Of a DNA stretch of 64,000 bases, positions 24,407 to 33,216 are shown in pieces. Origin of the DNA: Usitatibacter rugosus (lineage in GTDB: Bacteria > Pseudomonadota > Gammaproteobacteria > Burkholderiales > Usitatibacteraceae); assembly GCF_013003965.1 (NCBI RefSeq), contig NZ_CP053069.1, positions 3,689,419 to 3,753,418 of the forward strand. Reading direction: 5' to 3'. Below the pieces are notes generated by a model that saw only the letters and a program-made list of their open reading frames with translations, was not told the origin of the DNA and ran no database searches. Position numbers and translations under genes: made by a program. Position 1 is the stretch's first letter, and each line of letters begins with the position of its first letter.

Positions 24407-25984
24407 ATGCGACGCATGCGCCCCGTCCTTTTCGCCCTGTGTCTCCTCGCCGCGACATCGTCCGGTGCCGCCACGTTCCGATGGTCCTCGCAGGGGGACT
24501 ACCTCTCCGCCGATCCGCACGCGCAGAACGAGGGGCTCAACAACAACGTCAACGACTACATCTTCGAGAGGCTCACGACACGCGGCAAGGACCTCGTGCT
24601 GCAGCCCGCGCTCGCCGTCTCGTGGGAGGCGAAGTCGCCGACGCTGTGGCGCTTCAACCTCCGCAAGGGCGTCACGTTCCACGACGGCACGCCGTTCACG
24701 GCGGACGACGTGGTGTTCTCGATCGAGAGAGCCCAGCTCCCGAGCTCGAACTTCAAGGTCTACGCGGGGCCGATCGGCAAGCTGCGGCGCATCGACGACT
24801 ACACGGTGGAGATCGAGACGCCGGGCCCGAGCCCGCTGATCCACGAGCTGCTGAACAGCATCCGCATCATGAGCAAGGCATGGTGCGTGAAGAACGGCGC
24901 GCTGAAGCCCCAGGACTTCAAGACCGGCGAGGAGACGTTCGCATCGCGCAACGCCAACGGCACGGGCCCGTTCATCCTCGTGAAGCGCGAGCCCGAGGTG
25001 GCGACGACGCTGCGCAAGAATCCCAACTGGTGGGGCATCGCCGACAAGCGCTTCGAGGGCAACGTGGACGAGATCGTCTACCGTCCCATCAAGTCGGATG
25101 CCACGCGGATGGCCGCGCTGGTCACGGGAGAGATCGATCTCGTGCAGGACCCGCCGCTGCAGGACATCGCGCGCCTGCGCCAGGACGCGAAGGTCAAGGT
25201 GATCGAGGGGCCGGAGAACCGCGTGATCTTCCTGGTGATGGACCAGGAGCGCGACACCCTCAAGTACTCGAACGTGAAGGGCAAGAACCCGCTCAAGGAT
25301 CTGCGCGTCCGGCAAGCGCTCTACTCCGCGATCGACATCGAAGCCATCCAGCGCCAGGTGATGCGCGGATCCTCGCGGCCGACCGGCGCGATGGTGCCGA
25401 CGATCTCGCGCAGCTTCCCGCCCCTGGAGCCGCGGCTGCTCCCTCACGATCCGGCGAAGGCGAAGAAGCTCCTTGCCGAAGCGGGCTATCCCGACGGCTT
25501 CGAAGTCGGACTCCTCTGCCCCAACAACCGCTACGTGAACGACGAGCGTATCTGCACGGCCATCACTTCCATGTGGGCGAAGGTCGGCGTGAAGGCGCGG
25601 CTGGAGACGCTGCCGCGCGCCCAGTTCTTCCAGCGCGTGGACCAGTTCGACCACTCCATCCACATGTACGGCTGGGGGGGCGCGGCCACCGATCCGGGCT
25701 TCACCGTGACGCCGATCCTCCACAGCCGCGACGGCCGGCGCGGGGACTTCAACTCCGGCCGCTATCGCGACGCGGAGCTGGACAGGATCGGCGAAGCCGC
25801 CGAGGTGGAGATGGACATCCCGAAGCGCTCGGCCCTCCTGCTGCAGGCCCTGCAACGCGCGCGCGAGAACATCTACACCATTCCCCTCCATCGCCAGGTG
25901 ATTCCGTGGGCGATGCGCGCCAACGTGGAGGCCGTCCATCGCGCGGACAACGTCGTCACCGCCGAATGGGTGCGGATCCGCTAG
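24407..25984 (+). CDS. ABC transporter peptide-type substrate-binding protein (family 5), orphan copy 2
   Basis: This 525-residue periplasmic receptor has a signal peptide (MRRMRPVLFALCLLAATSSG) and the family signature RKGVTFHDGTPFTADDVVFS near residue 85. ATG 24416 is an alternative start. Sequence, length and the ending VIPWAMRANVEAVHRADN match the products at 9236 and 34807, so the three genes are paralogues. No permease or ATPase gene is adjacent; the next gene, 1 nt after the stop, is uracil-DNA glycosylase-like. It may share the membrane components encoded at 36435-41167. The 5' end overlaps the longer possible forms of the divergent membrane-protein gene. Confidence 0.94.
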   Translation: MRRMRPVLFALCLLAATSSGAATFRWSSQGDYLSADPHAQNEGLNNNVNDYIFERLTTRGKDLVLQPALAVSWEAKSPTLWRFNLRKGVTFHDGTPFTADDVVFSIERAQLPSSNFKVYAGPIGKLRRIDDYTVEIETPGPSPLIHELLNSIRIMSKAWCVKNGALKPQDFKTGEETFASRNANGTGPFILVKREPEVATTLRKNPNWWGIADKRFEGNVDEIVYRPIKSDATRMAALVTGEIDLVQDPPLQDIARLRQDAKVKVIEGPENRVIFLVMDQERDTLKYSNVKGKNPLKDLRVRQALYSAIDIEAIQRQVMRGSSRPTGAMVPTISRSFPPLEPRLLPHDPAKAKKLLAEAGYPDGFEVGLLCPNNRYVNDERICTAITSMWAKVGVKARLETLPRAQFFQRVDQFDHSIHMYGWGGAATDPGFTVTPILHSRDGRRGDFNSGRYRDAELDRIGEAAEVEMDIPKRSALLLQALQRARENIYTIPLHRQVIPWAMRANVEAVHRADNVVTAEWVRIR

Positions 25985-25985
25985 C

Positions 25986-26657
25986 GTGGCCGAGCCGATC
26001 GCAACGCTGCTGGACCTGTTGGCCCAAGGTCCCGCCGATCCCCAGCGTGTCTTCAATCCCTGGCGCGACACGGATGAGCGCGACGCGACGCCGCATCGCC
26101 GGATGCCGCAGCGCCGTCTCGACAACCTCGCTGCCTACCTCGAGGCCCGCCGCACCAGCGCACGCTACGTGTTGATGGGCGAGGCGCCGAGCCACCGCGG
26201 CTGCCGCTTCTCCGGCATTCCGTTCTGCTCGGAGCACGAGCTGGTGCACAAGGCGGACCTGGTCGCGAGGAAACCGCTGCAGCTCACCAGCCGCGATGCA
26301 GCGACGAAGCCCTTCACCGAGCGCAGCGCCGCGGTGATCTGGGGCGAGCTCGAGCACTCGGGCTCTCCCTTCGACGTGGTGCTCTGGAACACGTACCCGT
26401 GGCATCCCTACGGCGACGACGTCACCTCGAACCGCAAGCCCCGTCCCGCGGAGGTGCGCGAGGGTCACGCAGCCTTCGAAGCTTTCCAGGCGTGCTTCAC
26501 GCATCCGCTACGCGTGCTGGCGGTGGGAAAGGTCGCGGAGCTCGCGCTCGGCCAGTGGCCCGGAGGCCACTGCGCCGGCTACATCCGCCACCCGGCGCAC
26601 GGCGGAGAGAGCCTCTTCCGCGCGGGCTTCCGCGAGCTCGTCACCGGATCGGCGTAA
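25986..26657 (+). CDS. Uracil-DNA glycosylase superfamily protein
   Basis: The 223-residue protein has the UDG-fold motif A as VLMGEAPSHRGCRFSGIPF (about residues 62-80) and a motif B-like RHPAHGG near residue 205, with the aromatic stacking residue in WNTYPWHPYG. The usual GEAPG is GEAPS here. No iron-sulfur cysteine set is seen, so it is not a family 4 or 5 enzyme; the exact UDG family is uncertain. It would remove uracil or another damaged base from DNA in the cytoplasm. GTG 25986 lies 1 nt after the binding-protein stop, so the two are co-transcribed, an unusual pairing with no evident functional sense. Confidence 0.8.
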   Translation: MAEPIATLLDLLAQGPADPQRVFNPWRDTDERDATPHRRMPQRRLDNLAAYLEARRTSARYVLMGEAPSHRGCRFSGIPFCSEHELVHKADLVARKPLQLTSRDAATKPFTERSAAVIWGELEHSGSPFDVVLWNTYPWHPYGDDVTSNRKPRPAEVREGHAAFEAFQACFTHPLRVLAVGKVAELALGQWPGGHCAGYIRHPAHGGESLFRAGFRELVTGSA

Positions 26658-26682
26658 GGCCGCGCGACCCGGCCAGCCCGCG

Positions 26683-27150
26683 CTACTCGGCCAGCGCGAC
26701 GCCCGAGCCGCCCATCTCCTTCGGCAGGTCCTTCATCTTCACGAGGCCGTCCTTCATCGGCAGGCGCGTCTCCTGGTAGTGGACGTGGATGCCGGCTTCG
26801 TACGGAAAATCGGGGATCGTCGCCGCGTAGACGTCGATGAGGCCCATGCCCGGGTGGTCGGTGAAGAGATGGCCGCCGCAGGACTTGCACCACTTGCGGT
26901 AGCTGTGCGGCGTCTTGTTGAACGTGCCGATGTTCGAAGCACCCTTCGTGACTTCGACGGCCTCGGGCTTCCAGAGCGTGAACGCGTTCACCGGGCCGGC
27001 GGACCAGCTGCGGCACGACTCGCAATGGCAGTAGCCCATGCCGGCGGGCTCGCCGCGAACGCGCAGCTCGACGGCGCCGCAGAAGCAGCGGCCTTCGTAG
27101 GTCTTTGCGGGCGCGGCGGATTTGGGAGCAAGCTTCTCGACGGTATCCAT
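26683..27150 (-). CDS. GFA/CENP-V domain protein
   Basis: The 155-residue protein has the zinc-binding cysteine set of the GFA (glutathione-dependent formaldehyde-activating) fold: GRCFCGAVELR, YCHCESCRSWS and WCKSCGGHLF. The start is the ATG at 27150, which has GAGAGGT just before it; a longer frame exists but lacks such a site. Most members of this family have unknown substrates, and a real role in formaldehyde detoxification is not implied. It is divergent from the AraC-type regulator gene 97 bp away, which may control it. Confidence 0.9.
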   Translation of the reverse strand: MDTVEKLAPKSAAPAKTYEGRCFCGAVELRVRGEPAGMGYCHCESCRSWSAGPVNAFTLWKPEAVEVTKGASNIGTFNKTPHSYRKWCKSCGGHLFTDHPGMGLIDVYAATIPDFPYEAGIHVHYQETRLPMKDGLVKMKDLPKEMGGSGVALAE

Positions 27151-27247
27151 GGAACCTCTCTTGCAGGGCAGTTTGCGTGTTGCTAGTATCCGCAGCCCTC
27201 GCCAGATCCGCCTTGGCCGGGACACCACACTTCATGATCGAAACGCC

Positions 27248-28210
27248 ATGGATGCGCTGTCCGATGTCCTGAAGTCCATCCACCTCGAGGGCGCCGTGTA
27301 CCTGAACGGCGACTTCACCGCGCCGTGGTGCATCCGCGGCGAATGCAACGTGCCGTCGGTGCGCGACCGGCTGCGCGATGCCGAGCATGTGTTCTTCTTC
27401 CACCTCGTCACCGAGGGCGCATGCCGCGCCAAGCTCGACGACTCGCCCGAGACCGTGGAAGCGCATGCCGGAGACGTGATCCTCATCCCCGGGTCCGACA
27501 GGCACTTGCTCGGCAGCGACGTTCGCTTGACGCCCATCGACAGCGAGCGCCTCGCCGCCGAGAGCGCCGCCGGCGGCGACCACACGCGGATCCGCTACGA
27601 CGGCGGCGGCACGGCCACGCGCTTCGTGTGCGGCTACCTCGCGTGCAGCCGCAGTGTCTGCCGTCCGTTGCTGGAAGCATTGCCGCGCCTGCTCTGCATC
27701 GACGTCGGCGACACGCCACTCTCGACGATGATCCGCGAGCTGCTGCAGGCGGGCGTGCGCGAGTCGTCGCTGGAGCGGGCCGGTGCCCAATCGATGCTGG
27801 CGAAGCTCTCGGAGCTGATGTTCGTCGAAGCGATCCGCCGCTATGTCGAGGCGCTGCCGCCCGGCGGGAAGGGTTGGCTCTCGGGGCTGCGCGACGCGCA
27901 GGTCGGCCGCGCGCTGGCGCTGCTGCACCATGACCCGCGCCGGGCGTGGACCGTGGACGACCTCGCGCGCGAAGTGGCGCTCTCGCGCTCGGCGCTCGCC
28001 GAACGATTCACCGCGATGGTGGGCGAGCCGCCGATGCAGTACCTCACGCGCTGGCGCCTCGCCCTCGCCGCGCAAGCGCTGCGTTCGAGCCGCGAGACGA
28101 TCGCGCGCGTGGCGGAGCACAGCGGCTACGAGTCCGAGGCGTCCTTCAGCCGTGCGTTCAAGCGGGAGTTCGGCGAGCCGCCGGCGACCTGGCGGCGGGC
28201 CCGGGCCTGA
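27248..28210 (+). CDS. AraC-family transcriptional regulator with N-terminal cupin
   Basis: The 320-residue regulator has an N-terminal cupin sensor domain (Cupin_6/AraC_binding-like; HAGDVILIPGSDRHLLG near residues 74-90) and a C-terminal double helix-turn-helix. The second helix-turn-helix carries the standard TIARVAEHSGYESEASFSRA followed by FKREFGEPPATWR. The first half of the DNA-binding domain is VDDLAREVALSRSALAERF. It binds DNA as an activator or repressor in the cytoplasm; the ligand is unknown. The divergent GFA gene is the nearest candidate target. The 3' end stops 6 nt before the convergent phhA gene. Confidence 0.93.
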   Translation: MDALSDVLKSIHLEGAVYLNGDFTAPWCIRGECNVPSVRDRLRDAEHVFFFHLVTEGACRAKLDDSPETVEAHAGDVILIPGSDRHLLGSDVRLTPIDSERLAAESAAGGDHTRIRYDGGGTATRFVCGYLACSRSVCRPLLEALPRLLCIDVGDTPLSTMIRELLQAGVRESSLERAGAQSMLAKLSELMFVEAIRRYVEALPPGGKGWLSGLRDAQVGRALALLHHDPRRAWTVDDLAREVALSRSALAERFTAMVGEPPMQYLTRWRLALAAQALRSSRETIARVAEHSGYESEASFSRAFKREFGEPPATWRRARA

Positions 28211-28216
28211 AGGTGC

Positions 28217-29074
28217 CTATGCGGCGCGCTGCGGCGCCGCGCCGCGGTGATAGACGCGATCGCTGGGCAGCACGATCGACGGCGCGTGCGGCTCCTTGCC
28301 GCTCAATTCCGCGTAGTACGGCGTGAAGTCCGGCGCGGTCGCGTCGAAGAGCTCGCGGAAATCGCGGATCACGAAGTACGTCTCCTGGAACGTGTCGATC
28401 TTGTAGCGCGTGCGCATGATGCGAAGAAGATCGAAGCCGATGCGGTTCGGATCGGGACTGTCGATGCAATACGGCAGCTCGCCGCCCGAAGAGAGGATGC
28501 CGGCGCCGTATGTGCGCAGGCCCTTCGGCGTGTCGATCAGGCCGAACTCCACCGTGTACCAGTAGAGGCGCGAGAGCATCTCGATCGCACCGAGCTCGTG
28601 CGCCTTGATGCCGCCGCGCCCGTATGCCTGGAGATAGTCCGCGAACACCGGGTTGAAGAGCAGCGGCACGTGGCCGTAGAAGTCGTGGAAGATGTCCGGC
28701 TCGACGATGTAGTCGAACTCCTCGGGCGTCCTCAGCCACACGGTGACCGGAAAGCGGCGGTTGGCGAGGTGGTCGAAGAACGTGAGGTCGGGCACGAGCC
28801 CCGGCACAGCGACCAGTTGCCAGTTCGTCGCGCGGCCCAGCTTCGCGTTCACGGCTTCGAAGCTCGGGATGCCATCGCCGAAGTGGAGCGCCGCCAGCGT
28901 GTCCACGAACTCGTCGCATGCGTACTTCGGCGCGAGCGCCACCTGGCGCGCGTACAGGCGCTTCCAGAGATCGTGCTCGGCTTGCGAATACCCAGCCCAG
29001 TCCTGGACGACCGTGTAGTCGGGACGCATGCGGCTGTAGTCGCCGCGCAGGTTGTGGGCGGTTTCGCCGGTCAC
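28217..29074 (-). CDS. phhA: Phenylalanine 4-monooxygenase
   Basis: The 285-residue enzyme matches bacterial monomeric phenylalanine hydroxylase in length and motifs. The iron ligands are the two histidines of FHDFYGHVPLL and the glutamate of YWYTVEFGL. QEYFVIRDF-like TYFVIRDFREL closes the domain. It converts phenylalanine to tyrosine with O2 and tetrahydropterin in the cytoplasm. GTG 29074 overlaps the TGA of the fumarylacetoacetase gene (GTGA). It is the last gene of the operon, so phenylalanine enters the tyrosine route encoded just upstream. No pterin-carbinolamine dehydratase gene (phhB) is beside it. Confidence 0.96.
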   Translation of the reverse strand: MTGETAHNLRGDYSRMRPDYTVVQDWAGYSQAEHDLWKRLYARQVALAPKYACDEFVDTLAALHFGDGIPSFEAVNAKLGRATNWQLVAVPGLVPDLTFFDHLANRRFPVTVWLRTPEEFDYIVEPDIFHDFYGHVPLLFNPVFADYLQAYGRGGIKAHELGAIEMLSRLYWYTVEFGLIDTPKGLRTYGAGILSSGGELPYCIDSPDPNRIGFDLLRIMRTRYKIDTFQETYFVIRDFRELFDATAPDFTPYYAELSGKEPHAPSIVLPSDRVYHRGAAPQRAA

Positions 29075-30066
29075 GGGTAGGGAACGACCTTCTGCTCGAT
29101 GGCGCCGAAGATCGTGTCGCCCTGGTGGTCGAACATCTCGATCTTCACCGTGTCGCCGTACTTGAGGAACGGCGTCTTCGGCTCGCCCTGCTCCACTTGC
29201 TCCACCACGCGCGCTTCCATGATGCAGGCGTAGCCGGTGGCGGGATCCTTGTTGGAGATGGTGCCGGTGCCGATCATCGTGCCGGCCTTCAGCTCGCGCG
29301 TGCGCGCGGCGTGCGCGATGAGATCGAAGAGGCTGAACGTCGCGTCGTCGCCGGCGTTCGGGTTGCCGAACCATTTGCCGTTGATGTGCGTGACGAGGCG
29401 ATAGCTCACCTTGCCCGCGTCCCACGCCTGGCCCAGTTCGTCGGGCGTGACGGCCACAGGGGCGAGCGCGTTGGCGCCCTTGCCGTTCACGAAGCCGAAA
29501 CCCTTCGCGAGCTCCGCGGGAATGAGCTTTCGGAACGAGACGTCGTTCACGAGCGTGATCAGGCGCACGGCCGCCGAGGCTTCCGCGGGCGTGGCGCCCA
29601 TCGCCACGTCGCCGGTGATCGCGACCACTTCTCCTTCGAGGTCGATGCCCCAGTCCTCGCTCTTCGCGCGGATCGGGTCGCGCGCGCCCATCATCGAGCC
29701 CGCGCCGCCCTGGTACATGAGCGGATCGGTGTAGTAGCTCTCGGGGACCTTGTCGTTGCGCGCACGGCGCACGCGCTCGACGTGCGTGAGGTACGCAGAG
29801 CCGTCGAGCCACTCGTAGGCGCGGGGCAGGGGCGCGTCGATGGCGCCCTGCGCGAGCGCAGCCTGGAAATCGAACGCATGGCGCTCGTTGCCGCACTCGA
29901 GGCTCTCGGCCGCGTCGAGCAGCTTGGCGTGGCTTTCCTCCCAATGCTCGAGCAGGTACTGCATGGTGGGCGCGATGCCGTCGGTGTTCACGGCGCGCGT
30001 GAGGCCGGAGTTCACCAGCAGCAGGGTGCCGTCGCGGGTGGGGCCCTTCAGGGAAGCGAGTTTCAT
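29071..30066 (-). CDS. Fumarylacetoacetate hydrolase family protein
   Basis: The 331-residue protein has the FAH catalytic core: [30 protein letters not shown] with the metal-site residues, and [21 protein letters not shown] near the C-terminus. It would cleave fumarylacetoacetate (or maleylacetoacetate after isomerisation) to fumarate and acetoacetate, the last step of homogentisate breakdown. It is shorter than the two-domain eukaryotic-type FahA (about 420 residues) and is the type found in hmgA operons of proteobacteria. Its start overlaps the hmgA stop (ATGA). A separate glutathione-dependent isomerase (maiA) is not next to it; the GST gene at 61050 is distant. Confidence 0.93.
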   Translation of the reverse strand: MKLASLKGPTRDGTLLLVNSGLTRAVNTDGIAPTMQYLLEHWEESHAKLLDAAESLECGNERHAFDFQAALAQGAIDAPLPRAYEWLDGSAYLTHVERVRRARNDKVPESYYTDPLMYQGGAGSMMGARDPIRAKSEDWGIDLEGEVVAITGDVAMGATPAEASAAVRLITLVNDVSFRKLIPAELAKGFGFVNGKGANALAPVAVTPDELGQAWDAGKVSYRLVTHINGKWFGNPNAGDDATFSLFDLIAHAARTRELKAGTMIGTGTISNKDPATGYACIMEARVVEQVEQGEPKTPFLKYGDTVKIEMFDHQGDTIFGAIEQKVVPYP

Positions 30067-31337
30067 TTCAACGGGGCTTTCGTGAATCCGCTCCAGGCGG
30101 CGTCGTAATCGGGGTCGAGCAGGCTCACCTGCATCGCCGCCGCGGTGGGCTCGAGGACGTAGCGGCTCTCGAACATGAAGGCGAGCGAGCCGCCCAGGTA
30201 GTGCGGTTCCAGCTTCGCGGTGACGGCCTTCTCGTAGGAAGCCTTGTCCGGCCCGTGCGCGCTCATGCAATTGTGCAGGCTGGCTCCGCCGGGCACGAAG
30301 CCGCCTTCCTTGGCGTCGTACGCGCCGTGGATGAGGCCCATGAACTCGCTCATCACGTTGCGGTGGAAGTACGGCGGGCGGAAGGTCTTCTCGGCCACCA
30401 TCCAGCGCGGCGGGAAGATCACGAAGTCCACGTTGGCGACACCGCGCGTGTCCGACGGCGAGGTGAGCACGGTGAAGATCGACGGATCGGGATGGTCGAA
30501 GCTCACGGTGTTCATCGCGTTGAAGCGCGCGAGGTCGTACTTGTACGGATAGTAGTTGCCGTGCCACGCGACGACGTCGAGCGGCGAGTGCGGCAGCGAC
30601 GCGCGCCACAGCCGTCCCGCGAACTTGGCGACCAGCTCGGTGGCGCCTGCATCTTCGTACGCCGCGGTGGGCGCGAGGAAATCACGCGGGTTGGCGAGGC
30701 CGTTCGATCCGATCGGTCCCAGCTCCGGCAGGCGCAGCGGCCCTCCATAGTTCTCGCACACGTAGCCGCGCGACGGGCCGGTCACCTCGACGCGGAAGCG
30801 CACGCCACGCGGAATCACGGCAATCTCACCCGGCGCGACTTCGAGGACGCCCAGCTCGGTTCGCAGGGTGAGCGCGCCTTGCTGCGGCACGATCAGCAGC
30901 TCGCCATCCGCGTCGTAGAACGCGCGGCCCGCCATCGACTTCGAGCAGGCATAACCGTGAACGCCGATGCCGTGCTGGCCGCGCGCGGAGCCGTTGGTCG
31001 CATACGTGCGCAGCCCATCGACGAAATCCACCGCCGCGCCCGGAATCGGGATCGGCATCCAGCGCAGGCGGTTCGGCGTCGGCTGCGCGTCGGGATCGGG
31101 CGCCGTGTGGACCAGCGTGCCCTCGAGTGCCTTGAACGGAGCGTGCATCGCGGACGGACGCAGGCGATAGAGCCACGAGCGCAGGTTCTCCGATCGCGGC
31201 GCCGTGAACGACGAGCCCGAGAGCTGCTCGGCATAAAGCCCGAGCGGCGCCTGCTGCGGCGAGTTCTGCCCGACCGGCAGAGCGCCCTCGATGGCCTCGC
31301 TCTCGTGGTGACTTCCGAATCCTGAAAGGTATTTCAT
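30063..31337 (-). CDS. hmgA: Homogentisate 1,2-dioxygenase
   Basis: The 424-residue protein begins [13 protein letters not shown] and contains [29 protein letters not shown], and [12 protein letters not shown], all typical of HmgA. The [20 protein letters not shown] segment carries an iron-ligand region. It opens the ring of homogentisate to maleylacetoacetate using O2 in the cytoplasm. The operon order hppD-hmgA-fah-phhA gives a complete phenylalanine/tyrosine to fumarate and acetoacetate path apart from the aminotransferase and isomerase. A 75-bp gap to hppD is occupied by two mobile repeat fragments. Confidence 0.97.
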   Translation of the reverse strand: MKYLSGFGSHHESEAIEGALPVGQNSPQQAPLGLYAEQLSGSSFTAPRSENLRSWLYRLRPSAMHAPFKALEGTLVHTAPDPDAQPTPNRLRWMPIPIPGAAVDFVDGLRTYATNGSARGQHGIGVHGYACSKSMAGRAFYDADGELLIVPQQGALTLRTELGVLEVAPGEIAVIPRGVRFRVEVTGPSRGYVCENYGGPLRLPELGPIGSNGLANPRDFLAPTAAYEDAGATELVAKFAGRLWRASLPHSPLDVVAWHGNYYPYKYDLARFNAMNTVSFDHPDPSIFTVLTSPSDTRGVANVDFVIFPPRWMVAEKTFRPPYFHRNVMSEFMGLIHGAYDAKEGGFVPGGASLHNCMSAHGPDKASYEKAVTAKLEPHYLGGSLAFMFESRYVLEPTAAAMQVSLLDPDYDAAWSGFTKAPLK

Positions 31338-31339
31338 CG

Positions 31340-31410
31340 GCGTTTATCTGCGTTTATCCGCGGAGGAAGCCTTTTGCCTTGGGCTGGGCCCCCGCCTCCG
31401 CGGGGGCGAC
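31340..31410. repeat. Composite of two dispersed repeat fragments between hmgA and hppD
   Basis: 31340-31380 (GTTTATCTGCGTTTATC, then GCGGAGGA and a GCCTTTTGCCTT end) is a diverged copy of one arm of the 44-bp inverted repeat at 55626-55789. Immediately after it, 31388-31407 forms a hairpin with 8-bp arms GCCCCCGC/GCGGGGGC and a CTCC loop; the same loop, read as GGAG, appears in the hairpin inside the tonB-like gene at 33599-33616. Both fill most of the intergenic space of the hppD-hmgA operon. Confidence 0.8.
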
Positions 31411-31412
31411 GA

Positions 31413-32492
31413 TCAAATGACACCGCGGGCGATCTGGTCGGCTTCGATGCTCTCGAACAGCGCCCGGAAATTGCCCTCCCCGAACCCCTGGTTGCCCTTC
31501 CTCTGGATGATCTCGAAGAAGATCGGGCCGATCACGGTCTCGGTGAAGATCTGCAGCAGCTTGTCCTCGTGGTGGTCCTTGTCCACGCCCTCGCCGTCGA
31601 GGAGGATCTTGTTCTTCTTCATGCGCGCCAGGTCCTCGCCGTGATCCTTCACCCGGTCGCTCACGCGCTCGTAGTAGGTGTCGGGCGTGTCGAGGAACTT
31701 CACCGACTGGCCGCGCAGCTTCTCCACCGTGGCGTAGATGTCTTCCGTCGAGAGCGCGATGTGCTGGATCCCCTCGCCGTGGTACGCGTCGAGGTACTCC
31801 TGGATCTGCGACTTCGTGTCCGACGGCTCGTTGATCGGGATGCGGATCTTGCCGCAGGGGCTGGTGAGCGCCCGCGACGTGAGGCCGGTCATCTTCCCCT
31901 TGATGTCGAAGTAACGGATCTCGCGGAAATTGAAGAGCTTCTCGTAGAACTGCGCCCAGACGTCCATGCGGCCGACGTAGACGTTGTGCGTGAGGTGGTC
32001 GACCTCGACCAGCCCCGCGCCCTCCGGATGCTGGTTCACGCCTTCGAGCGGGACGAAGTCCACGTCGTAGATCGAGAGGTTGCCGCCGTTGCCGGGGTAG
32101 CGGTCCACGAGGTAGATCAGCGAATCGCCGATGCCGCGGATCGCGGGAATGTTGAGCTCCATCGGGCCGACGGGGCCCTGATACGGCTTCGCTCCCAGCT
32201 CGATCGCCCGCTTGTACGCCTTCGCGGCATCCTTGACGCGCATCGCGAACGCGCACGCCGAGGGACCGTGCACGCGCGCGAACGACTGCGCGAACGAGTC
32301 GGGCTCGCGGTTCACGATGAAATTGACGCGGCCCTGCCGATACAGCCACACGTCCTTGGAGCGGTGCTTCGCGACGGCGGTGAAGCCCATCTGCTCGAAG
32401 AGCGCGCCGAGGAGCTTGGGATCGGGCGCGGTGTATTCGATGAACTCGAAGCCGTCGGTGCCCATGGGGTTGTCGTGCGCGGTCTGCTCCAT
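31413..32492 (-). CDS. hppD: 4-hydroxyphenylpyruvate dioxygenase
   Basis: The 359-residue enzyme has the three iron ligands of the family: His in VDHLTHNVY, His in IQHIALST and Glu in PIFFEIIQRKG. Its closing segment RKGNQGFGEGNFRALFESIE is diagnostic for HppD. It converts 4-hydroxyphenylpyruvate to homogentisate, feeding HmgA. The ATG is the one just before EQTAHDNP; AAGGA lies upstream. It is the first gene of the catabolic operon and is divergent from an Lrp-type regulator gene 148 bp away, the expected position for a local transcriptional control. Confidence 0.97.
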   Translation of the reverse strand: MEQTAHDNPMGTDGFEFIEYTAPDPKLLGALFEQMGFTAVAKHRSKDVWLYRQGRVNFIVNREPDSFAQSFARVHGPSACAFAMRVKDAAKAYKRAIELGAKPYQGPVGPMELNIPAIRGIGDSLIYLVDRYPGNGGNLSIYDVDFVPLEGVNQHPEGAGLVEVDHLTHNVYVGRMDVWAQFYEKLFNFREIRYFDIKGKMTGLTSRALTSPCGKIRIPINEPSDTKSQIQEYLDAYHGEGIQHIALSTEDIYATVEKLRGQSVKFLDTPDTYYERVSDRVKDHGEDLARMKKNKILLDGEGVDKDHHEDKLLQIFTETVIGPIFFEIIQRKGNQGFGEGNFRALFESIEADQIARGVI

Positions 32493-32570
32493 CTCGGATT
32501 CCTTCGCTTCGTGTTGTCTTGAGACCGTACGGCCGGGCGACCATTCTACGCCGCGAGGAAAGGCACAAGA

Positions 32571-32617
32571 TTGCAATTCTGGCGGCAGGAAGCCATGCTT
32601 ACGCAACTAAATTGCGT
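32571..32617. promoter_or_regulatory. Candidate operator in the hppD/Lrp-regulator divergent region
   Basis: The 148-bp divergent region contains the dyad ACGCAA-N5-TTGCGT at 32601-32617, and TTGCAAT at 32571-32577 about two helical turns and more away. AT-rich, loosely symmetric sites of this size suit Lrp/AsnC proteins. It lies 24-40 nt before the regulator start and 109-125 nt before hppD, so one protein bound here could control both directions. This is inference from position and symmetry. Confidence 0.45.
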
Positions 32618-32640
32618 TAAAGCCTTAAGTCACACAACAA

Positions 32641-33123
32641 ATGGCACGACCAGCCCTGAACCGCAGCGATCGCCGCATCCTCGAGATCCTCCAGGGCGAC
32701 GGCCGCCTCACCAACCTGGAGCTCGCCGAGCGCGTGAGCCTCTCACCCAGCGCGTGCCTGCGCCGAGTGCGCGCGCTCGAAGAAGCCGGTGTGATCCGCC
32801 GCTACGCCGCGATCGTCGATCCCGGAAAGGTGGGCCTGGGCCTGCGCGCCTTCGTGACGGTGAAGCTCGAGAAGCGCGGGCGCATGCCGACGGACGTCTT
32901 CACCAAGGCGGTGCAGGACTGGCCCGAAGTGGTGGGCTGCCACTCGACCACCGGCGACATGGACTACCTGCTGCGCGTGCACGTCGAGGACCTCGAGCAT
33001 TTCTCGCGCTTCGTGATGGATTCCCTGCTCAAGCACCCGGGCGTCCTGGACGTGAAATCGAGCTTCGTCCTGGAGGAAGTGAAGGAGACCACGGCGCTCC
33101 CACTGGCGCATTTGGGCACCTAG
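32641..33123 (+). CDS. Lrp/AsnC-family transcriptional regulator
   Basis: The 160-residue protein has the N-terminal AsnC helix-turn-helix (DRRILEILQGDGRLTNLELA, then SLSPSACLRRVRALEEAGVI) and the RAM ligand-binding domain with GCHSTTGDMDYLLRVHVEDL. It probably binds an amino acid effector and assembles as an octamer on DNA. It is divergent from hppD, so tyrosine- or phenylalanine-responsive control of the hppD-hmgA-fah-phhA operon is the likely job. No Shine-Dalgarno motif is seen before ATG 32641; the leader is A-rich, which may mean weak or regulated translation. Confidence 0.93.
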   Translation: MARPALNRSDRRILEILQGDGRLTNLELAERVSLSPSACLRRVRALEEAGVIRRYAAIVDPGKVGLGLRAFVTVKLEKRGRMPTDVFTKAVQDWPEVVGCHSTTGDMDYLLRVHVEDLEHFSRFVMDSLLKHPGVLDVKSSFVLEEVKETTALPLAHLGT

Positions 33124-33216
33124 GACATTACAACCGCAAGATTCCGTAAAAATACCGAAGCACTCCGTCAACCGTTTTTTTATACTTTCCCGTGTAGAAA
33201 AACGGAGAACGCGCCC

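Noticed and set aside
22507-24474. Start of the 617-residue membrane protein at 24474
   Set aside because: That start would extend 68 nt into the divergent binding-protein gene and adds a charged sequence without membrane or signal features; TTG 24360 has a ribosome site.
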